Positions 7,010-11,663 of a DNA stretch of 11,663 nt are shown here, one piece after another; positions within the stretch are counted from its first letter, which is position 1, and each line of letters opens with the position of its first letter. This DNA comes from an uncultured Lachnospiraceae bacterium (GTDB lineage Bacteria; Bacillota; Clostridia; Lachnospirales; Lachnospiraceae): NCBI GenBank assembly GCA_910585935.1, contig CAJUHN010000108.1, positions 1 to 11,663 on the forward strand, in the 5' to 3' direction. The notes under the pieces were generated by a model. That model was not told the DNA's origin. It ran no database searches and saw only the letters and a list, made by a program, of their open reading frames with translations. The translations under genes were made by a program, and so were the position numbers.

Positions 7010-7162
7010 TTACAAAACAAAACTCTTTCTTCTGTTTTTTATAGGACATACTTTTATTGTAGAAATTTTATCTGTTTTTTTACATTTTGATACCATTGTT
7101 ATTTCATGTGTATTTCCTATACGCACAAATGTATTTTTATTCACTTCAAATTCCTCTAACAT
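7010..7162 (-). CDS. candidate 50-residue small ORF, in frame after the preceding stop
   Basis: An ATG lies three bases after the TAA stop of the large upstream gene and in the same frame. The ORF encodes 50 residues, beginning MLEEFEVNKNTFVRIG and ending NRRKSFVL, lysine-rich with two cysteines, and stops at 7010-7012. There is no good ribosome site, so translation would depend on coupling to or readthrough of the upstream gene. It could be a separate small protein, the severed tail of the upstream protein, or chance. The preceding domain looks complete without it, which argues against a severed tail. I do not recognise a family. Confidence 0.3.
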   Translation of the reverse strand: MLEEFEVNKNTFVRIGNTHEITMVSKCKKTDKISTIKVCPIKNRRKSFVL

Positions 7163-7165
7163 CTT

Positions 7166-9694
7166 TTATTTTTCTTTATAACTTAAAAAGCGATTACCTG
7201 CTGCCTGAAATAAAGCTGTTCCATCTTCCAGCCCGACTTTATAAGGTTCATTTGTTCTGCAATTTAATAAAATCGCATTATAGCTGTCATATCCAATGAT
7301 GAGTACATATTCATTATTCTCTAATCTGCCAAGCACAGGTCTGCCTTCACTGATAAAATATAATATTTGTTTTAGTGTACAGCCTGTCAGGTCAATCCCC
7401 CTATCCTCTAATGCTGTATTTAAAATTTCCATAGATGTTTTTCCACTGTTTAGTAATTCTGCAGCGTCTATTGTGACGCCTGCATATTTTAACATACCAT
7501 TCAATGCATTCGCAATGGTATTTTCTTCCGAAGGTATAATGCTTATATTAGATAATGTTGCTTGGTTTTTTTGTCCACCACGTATCCAGACATATCTTCC
7601 TGTATCATCAATCACTACCCCTGCTACCTCATCTGCTATTTGTATCGCCTCTGTAATTTTATTTCCTGCATCTAACATTTTACCTTTTCCATAGATATAG
7701 TACAAATAGGTATTTCCTTCTAATTCTATAAGTTCTAGCTCTTTTTTATCTACATAAACGACTTCTTGTGTATAAGTTGTATGATAACTTCCTGTTCCTA
7801 CATTCGTAGTGAAATTCAGTCCTAATTCTTTTTTCTTTAATTCTGTCGCTATAAAAGATAATGTCAATTCTTTTTGAGTTGCGGCTGTATTATTGGTAAT
7901 GATATCCTGTTCTGTTGAAACAAAATTTCCATTTTCGTCCTTTTGAAAACGTGTTAATGTGATGATATTTTCTGTAATAGATGCCTCTGTGAAATAATAA
8001 GTATCTTTCTGATAATTTCCCACCTCTCGACTATTTGTATCCACTATAGTGAGATCTGACATATAACATTCTATATTTCCCTCTATTGTTGTATAAATAT
8101 CCTCTTCTTTTGCCGTCCCATAGACGAAATCATTTTCCATAAATCCGACTACTCGTATTCGCTCCCCCTCTTTTGCAGAAATAATAAATTCTTTATTTGT
8201 ATCTAATTGTATTTCCTTTATTCTTCTGGATTGATAAATATCATTTTCCATCTGCCATGCCAAAATATTTCCTTTTTTATTGATGACATAACAATCCTCT
8301 TTTAAATCACTCACAATAAGTATATATTCCAGACTCGCTAAATCTACAGCGAATACCTCCCCTTCTAATAAAAAATAAAAATTATCACTGTTATTGATAT
8401 AAAATAAATCACCCAAATTTTTCTTTAAATAGGCGAAAGATTTCTGATATGGGATAAATAATACTTCTTGTATCATATTCTGTTCTGCTATATAATGATA
8501 AAGGGCTATTCCCACTCTTCCCTCATGAATCCCCCGATTCATATATCCAAAAACAGTAAAGTAAATGTTACCTTTTTCCTCTATTTGTACAATCTTTATA
8601 TCATGCTGATCCCATGCGTCCCAAGCCCCATTCTCTTTCTTCTCTGAAAAAGAAAAAATACACTTCATCTCATTTTCTTTTGCATGATATGCCCATAATT
8701 CTCTCTCTTTTACAAAACAAATCACCTCTCCTTTTTCTGTCATCATGCTTTCTATCGCCGTATCAGGAGTTATTCCAAGATTTATTCTGCTCGCAGAAAC
8801 ATTCTCACTGACAGAGCGAAATAATTGATTCATGGTTCTCTCATATGTTAATAAATATGTTCTTGTTTCTGTATAATTCGTCCGATAAAATTCTGTAATA
8901 TTACAGTATTCCTCTGTTCCATACATATTTTTGACTTTTACTTGATAAGAGAGTTCTACACTTGTGATATCTCCATTGATTTCTTTTATGGTAGGAATAG
9001 GTTCTATCATCTTTTCTGGACTCAAATCGCCCCATGTGATTTGAGCAAAACTAGAATGGATATCCACCTTACCATAATTGGTATTATCTGACTGCGCATT
9101 GGATTCTAAATAAGGAATTAGACTTTCTGCCTCTTCTTTATCAAATGTCTTCTGACAAAAATCTGTAATAAATGTTACCTTTTCTTTCACATGATCGATA
9201 CCTGAAATAATTCTTGTATAATAAGAAATAGAATCCTGTTTTGTTGTGTATAATCGAATGGTAAAAGAATATTCTGTATCTGGCTCAATCAAATTTTCTA
9301 ATTGGAGATTCACTTTTATTCCATCTTTTTCCTTCACCCAATCTTCTTTTTCTACTTGTGTTTTTTCAATTAATCTCTCTTGATCTAAAGTACGCACTTC
9401 ATATACAATTTTTGTTATATTATTTTCATAATTTTCTATCTGTAATACCAAAGTTCTATCTTCTTTTATTGGTGTCAAGGAATCTCTCATACTAGAAACA
9501 TCCATTTCTCCTATATATCCATGCAAGCAATTTAAACTTATTCCATCATAATCCATATATATAACAGGAAGTGTAGCTTCCTTCATCTGTATTCTATCCG
9601 TTTCTGGCTTCTGATTTTGATATAAAAATATTCCTCCTGCTACCAGAACGAATATAAAAACCATAAACCCAATTCTTGTTACTATTTTTTTCAT
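7166..9694 (-). CDS. membrane-anchored extracellular protein with C-terminal C39-like pseudopeptidase domain
   Basis: This encodes 842 residues from the ATG at 9694. An in-frame ATG at 9715 would add MGGEARI but has no ribosome site, whereas 9694 has GGTGGTGAAG upstream, so 9694 is preferred. One membrane segment at about 8-24 after MKK and no lipobox suggest an N-terminal anchor with the rest outside. Residues about 35-165 look like a beta-sandwich. About 310-600 has repeated short strand patterns (LWAYHAKEN, VFAVDLASLEY, ILAWQMEND) suggestive of a beta-propeller. Residues about 724-839 resemble a C39-like papain fold (ILNTALEDRGIDLTG, EGRPVLGRLENNEYVLIIGY), but the helix that should start with the catalytic Cys has none, and the usual His before YV is Glu. 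It is probably a binding or scaffold protein. It follows the methyltransferase and may share its transcript. Its function is unknown to me. Confidence 0.8.
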   Translation of the reverse strand: MKKIVTRIGFMVFIFVLVAGGIFLYQNQKPETDRIQMKEATLPVIYMDYDGISLNCLHGYIGEMDVSSMRDSLTPIKEDRTLVLQIENYENNITKIVYEVRTLDQERLIEKTQVEKEDWVKEKDGIKVNLQLENLIEPDTEYSFTIRLYTTKQDSISYYTRIISGIDHVKEKVTFITDFCQKTFDKEEAESLIPYLESNAQSDNTNYGKVDIHSSFAQITWGDLSPEKMIEPIPTIKEINGDITSVELSYQVKVKNMYGTEEYCNITEFYRTNYTETRTYLLTYERTMNQLFRSVSENVSASRINLGITPDTAIESMMTEKGEVICFVKERELWAYHAKENEMKCIFSFSEKKENGAWDAWDQHDIKIVQIEEKGNIYFTVFGYMNRGIHEGRVGIALYHYIAEQNMIQEVLFIPYQKSFAYLKKNLGDLFYINNSDNFYFLLEGEVFAVDLASLEYILIVSDLKEDCYVINKKGNILAWQMENDIYQSRRIKEIQLDTNKEFIISAKEGERIRVVGFMENDFVYGTAKEEDIYTTIEGNIECYMSDLTIVDTNSREVGNYQKDTYYFTEASITENIITLTRFQKDENGNFVSTEQDIITNNTAATQKELTLSFIATELKKKELGLNFTTNVGTGSYHTTYTQEVVYVDKKELELIELEGNTYLYYIYGKGKMLDAGNKITEAIQIADEVAGVVIDDTGRYVWIRGGQKNQATLSNISIIPSEENTIANALNGMLKYAGVTIDAAELLNSGKTSMEILNTALEDRGIDLTGCTLKQILYFISEGRPVLGRLENNEYVLIIGYDSYNAILLNCRTNEPYKVGLEDGTALFQAAGNRFLSYKEK

Positions 9695-9742
9695 AATCCT
9701 TGCTTCACCACCCATCTATCTAATTTATTTTTATCGTTTTCC

Positions 9743-9799
9743 TATTTTACTTTATTTGTCCTATTTCACTTCATTTTTCTTATTTTACTTTATTTTTCC
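9743..9799. repeat. three tandem copies of a 19-bp repeat
   Basis: Units at 9743-9761, 9762-9780 and 9781-9799 follow the plus-strand pattern TATTTTACTTTATTTTTCC with one to four differences each. A more decayed fourth copy may precede them at 9724-9742. The unit length is not a multiple of three and the stretch is non-coding, between the methyltransferase and the large membrane protein. On the transcript it is a purine-rich, unstructured tract with recurring GGA and AAG. It could have arisen by replication slippage or serve as a spaced binding array. Confidence 0.75.
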
Positions 9800-9852
9800 T
9801 AATCTTTTTATACTAATTTCCCTTTTTTCTGTTTCTTTTCATTCTCAAGTCT

Positions 9853-10986
9853 TTATAATAATTTTTCTAATATTGGATCTATTTGTAAAAATTCTTTTAT
9901 TTTTTCTATCTTTTCCATATTATTGGCAGATTTTCCCTTAAAAATTCCTCGAATTAAAATGTTCTTCGGTGTGTGTTCCATATCAATAAATTCTAACAGT
10001 TGTGTGCGATACCCCATCTGTTCTAAATATTGTGCTCTCAGCGCATCTGTAAAAAGCGCGGCTGTTCTCTCTTTGATGATACCATATTGCAAAATAGGTT
10101 CTAATAACTCACTTTTTATCTGTCTATTCAATTCATGCTGGCAACAAGGAACAGATAAAATCACCTTCGCTCCCCACTTCACCGCTTTTGCCAGTGCATA
10201 ATCTGTTGCTGTATCACAAGCATGTAACGTCACTACCATATCTACTTTATCCACGTCCTCATAAGAAGCGATATCTCCCTCTAAAAATTTAAGCTTCTGA
10301 TATCCATACTTTTTCTGTAATTCTCCACATTTTTTTATCACATCTTCCTTTAAATCCAACCCTATGATTTGAATAGAGTATCCTCTTAAAATATTAAAAA
10401 AATAATACATCGCAAATGTCAAATAGGACTTTCCACAGCCAAAATCAATGATTGTCAATTCTCTGTCATTAGGCAGTTCTGGAACGATATCTTCTAGAAA
10501 TTCTAAGAACCGATTGATCTGTCTAAATTTTGAATATTTTTCTTTTACCACTTTCCCTTCTTTAGTCATCACACCTAAATCCACTAAAAATGGAATCGGC
10601 TTTCCTTCCTCTAAAATATAGTTTTTACTTCGATTATGAGAAAAATCTGGCATCTGCCATACTTTATTTTTATTAGAAATAAATGTCAAATTTCCCTTTT
10701 TCCCTGAAAGAATAGTCACATTTTCCTCTTCTGTAATAATCTGTACTTGTTTAAATACTTCTAAATATCCTTCTATCGCTTTTTGTGTATCTTCTATTTC
10801 TAGATTTTTATGAAATACTTTTGTCCCTTCATATTTGGATTCTTGAAATATGAGTCTTTGATTCATAAAAATAGGGCGAAGCTTAATTTTAGAAACCCCA
10901 CCCTTTTGCTTTGGATTACTCACTGTAATCTGTATACATGTATCATTTAATAATGATTGTAACTTTTGTTTTTCTTTCTCTTCCAT
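9853..10986 (-). CDS. class I SAM-dependent methyltransferase, Methyltransf_32 type
   Basis: This 377-residue, probably cytoplasmic protein has a Rossmann methyltransferase core. Motif I IDFGCGKSYLTF (180-191) binds S-adenosylmethionine, and the acidic end of strand 2 is GLDLKED (209-215). LHACDTATDYAL (254-265) and SVPCCQHEL (278-286) are the family marks shared with eukaryotic GSTCD-like and METTL25-like proteins. The conserved helix KYSKFRQINRFLEFLEDIVP (150-169) precedes motif I. Residues 1-120 form a separate N-terminal region with beta strands, and a short charged tail follows 350. The substrate is unknown; an RNA or protein target is plausible from the family but not shown here. The ATG has GGAGG six bases upstream. 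It is the first gene behind the promoter at 11103-11131. Confidence 0.88.
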   Translation of the reverse strand: MEEKEKQKLQSLLNDTCIQITVSNPKQKGGVSKIKLRPIFMNQRLIFQESKYEGTKVFHKNLEIEDTQKAIEGYLEVFKQVQIITEEENVTILSGKKGNLTFISNKNKVWQMPDFSHNRSKNYILEEGKPIPFLVDLGVMTKEGKVVKEKYSKFRQINRFLEFLEDIVPELPNDRELTIIDFGCGKSYLTFAMYYFFNILRGYSIQIIGLDLKEDVIKKCGELQKKYGYQKLKFLEGDIASYEDVDKVDMVVTLHACDTATDYALAKAVKWGAKVILSVPCCQHELNRQIKSELLEPILQYGIIKERTAALFTDALRAQYLEQMGYRTQLLEFIDMEHTPKNILIRGIFKGKSANNMEKIEKIKEFLQIDPILEKLL

Positions 10987-11102
10987 CTTAATCCTCCATT
11001 TATATTACCTTTCTTCACAGAATAAACTCTATTTCTCTCTTCATTCTCTATTTTTGTTATTATTTTCTTCTATTGATTCGATATTTTTATTGTCATTACT
11101 AT

Positions 11103-11131
11103 ATTGTAGCGATTTTTTTAAAAAACTACAA
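11103..11131 (-). promoter_or_regulatory. probable promoter of the methyltransferase, with a dyad spanning -35 and -10
   Basis: The minus strand reads TTGTAG (11131-11126), a 17-bp spacer, then TACAAT (11108-11103), a fair sigma-A match. Start would be near 11096, leaving a leader of about 110 nt. The -35 TTGTAG and CTACAA at 11104-11109 are exact inverted copies, and the spacer itself contains T6A7, so the promoter is nearly self-complementary. This could be an operator or simply a chance fold. Confidence 0.55.
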
Positions 11132-11297
11132 CTATTTTTTCCTCTAAATTCTTAAGATTCGCTTATTTTTTTTCCCCAGATTCTCTTAATTCGTGATTTC
11201 AAAATTATTGTCAGAGGTTTTATATCGCTCTACAAACGAAAAGATATATGTTCTTTTGATTCATTATTTTATAAAAAAAATAATGTTATCGTAACAG

Positions 11298-11392
11298 AAA
11301 AAGATGTTATAAAATAGATATTTTCTATAAGATATTTCATGTGAAAGTAAATGTCTAATCTTAAAGAAAAATCTATTTTATAACACCTTCTT
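11298..11392. repeat. long AT-rich inverted repeat (terminator or MITE-like)
   Basis: The core arms are 11306-11325 and 11366-11384, identical as inverted copies except for one bulged A; both contain GTTATAAAATAGAT or its complement. Imperfect pairing continues outward to about 11298 and 11392. The 40-base loop holds AAGAT/ATCTT (11329-11333, 11358-11362) and the dyad TTTCATGTGAAA (11335-11346). It begins about 30 bases after the stop of the proline-rich gene, and on the minus strand the arm is followed by ATCTTTTTC, so it may terminate that gene. No clear target-site duplication was found. Confidence 0.65.
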
Positions 11393-11413
11393 TTTATTTT
11401 ATAAATCCTCTAA

Positions 11414-11663
11414 TTACCTATCTCTCCATCTCCGACATTTGGAATTTCTATATCTACAGCGGCGATTGTACATTTCATTATATAACATCACCTGTATAAT
11501 ATCCTGAAGCCAATTATTAGGTCTAATCTTCTGCTGCATCACTGGTTCAAGCTCTCCCATCGTTCTATTCGGAGGAGGCATTGGTCTACCGGGATAGGGC
11601 GGTGGAGGCATCGGTCTGCCTGGTCTGGGTGGTGGGGGTGGCATCGGTCTGTCAGGGTAAGGT
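11414..11663 (-). CDS. proline-rich, arginine-tailed small protein (5' end outside the window)
   Basis: The visible 82 codons end at TAA (11414-11416). The frame is open to the window edge, and upstream of the ATG at 11644 it continues the same repeat (PYPDRP), so that ATG is probably internal and the gene partial. The N-terminal part repeats about ten residues of the pattern MPPPP-x-PGRP. A hydrophobic helix-like segment follows, NWLQDIIQVMLYNEMYNRR, and then a very basic tail with two cysteines (CRYRNSKCRRWRDR). Proline-rich plus Arg/Cys-rich small proteins occur among spore-coat and surface proteins of Firmicutes, but no family was recognised and this is only a suggestion. Local GC is raised because of proline codons. 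Confidence 0.6.
   Translation of the reverse strand, partial: PYPDRPMPPPPPRPGRPMPPPPYPGRPMPPPNRTMGELEPVMQQKIRPNNWLQDIIQVMLYNEMYNRRCRYRNSKCRRWRDR

Larger units (their letters stand above)
6659..7165. other. intergenic region between the large membrane-anchored protein and oppA
   Basis: This 507-bp AT-rich gap holds, from high to low coordinates, a 50-codon candidate ORF (7010-7162), a 10-bp-spaced direct repeat ATTACAAAA (6999-7007 and 7009-7017), a weak hairpin, a split dyad, the opp promoter and the opp leader. No plus-strand gene is seen. Confidence 0.7.
10987..11413. other. AT-rich intergenic region upstream of the methyltransferase
   Basis: These 427 bp contain the methyltransferase promoter and leader, an AT hairpin with 9-bp arms CATTATTTT/AAAATAATG (11262-11285), a small dyad GTTATCGTAAC (11285-11295) and the long inverted repeat at 11298-11392. 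I see no gene with a credible ribosome site on either strand. Confidence 0.65.

Noticed and set aside
6999..7017. Two copies of ATTACAAAA spaced 10 bp apart, possibly helically phased regulator sites.
   Set aside because: Only two short AT-rich copies, at the end of the candidate small ORF and about 100 bp from the opp promoter; chance is sufficient.
7296..7694. Plus-strand ORF of 132 residues, and other shorter plus-strand ORFs across the window.
   Set aside because: They lie antisense within long well-supported minus-strand genes, lack ribosome sites and show no recognisable protein features.
9695..9715. Upstream ATG (MGGEARI) for the large membrane protein.
   Set aside because: No Shine-Dalgarno sequence precedes it, and MKK directly before the membrane segment with GGTGGTGAAG upstream is the better start.
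11269..11340. Minus-strand 23-residue hydrophobic ORF (starts MKYLIENIYFITSF), resembling a type I toxin peptide.
   Set aside because: It has no ribosome site, no promoter evident, and falls in AT-rich inverted-repeat DNA where hydrophobic codons arise by composition.

Overview
The window looks like chromosomal DNA from a low-GC Gram-positive anaerobe of the class Clostridia, most likely the family Lachnospiraceae. The grounds are the AT-rich sequence with A/T-ending codons, strong AAGGAGG-type ribosome binding sites, a lipobox substrate-binding protein with an Asn/Thr-rich linker, and sigma-A-type promoters. This assignment is inference from style and protein character, not from a marker gene. 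Every convincing gene lies on the minus strand, so transcription runs from high to low coordinates.

Reading in the direction of transcription: 11663-11414 holds the 3' part of a gene for a proline-rich, arginine-tailed small protein that enters from outside the window. It is followed by a long AT-rich inverted repeat (11298-11392) that could be its terminator or a MITE-like element. A promoter at 11103-11131 precedes a class I SAM-dependent methyltransferase of the Methyltransf_32 type (9853-10986). After a 137-158 bp gap containing three copies of a 19-bp tandem repeat comes a large protein (7166-9694) with one N-terminal membrane anchor, a probable beta-propeller-like middle and a C39-like C-terminal domain without catalytic residues. 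A 50-codon ORF in the same frame begins three bases after its stop codon.

The lower half is a complete oligopeptide ABC importer operon in the order oppA-oppB-oppC-oppD-oppF (6658 down to 179). Its promoter has perfect consensus -35 and -10 hexamers with a 17-bp spacer (6874-6902). The roughly 210-nt leader contains an intrinsic-terminator-like hairpin (6736-6787) well before oppA, suggesting transcription attenuation. Four hairpins stand between oppA and oppB, a good place to set the excess of binding protein over permease. oppB, C, D and F are tightly packed, with Shine-Dalgarno sequences overlapping the preceding stop in some cases, and the operon ends in an intrinsic terminator (121-163). 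OppA captures peptides outside the cell, OppB and OppC form the channel, and OppD and OppF hydrolyse ATP.

The first ~120 bases are a GC-rich, strongly folded intergenic element unlike the rest of the window, a candidate dispersed repeat. No plus-strand gene, tRNA, rRNA, CRISPR array or transposase was seen.
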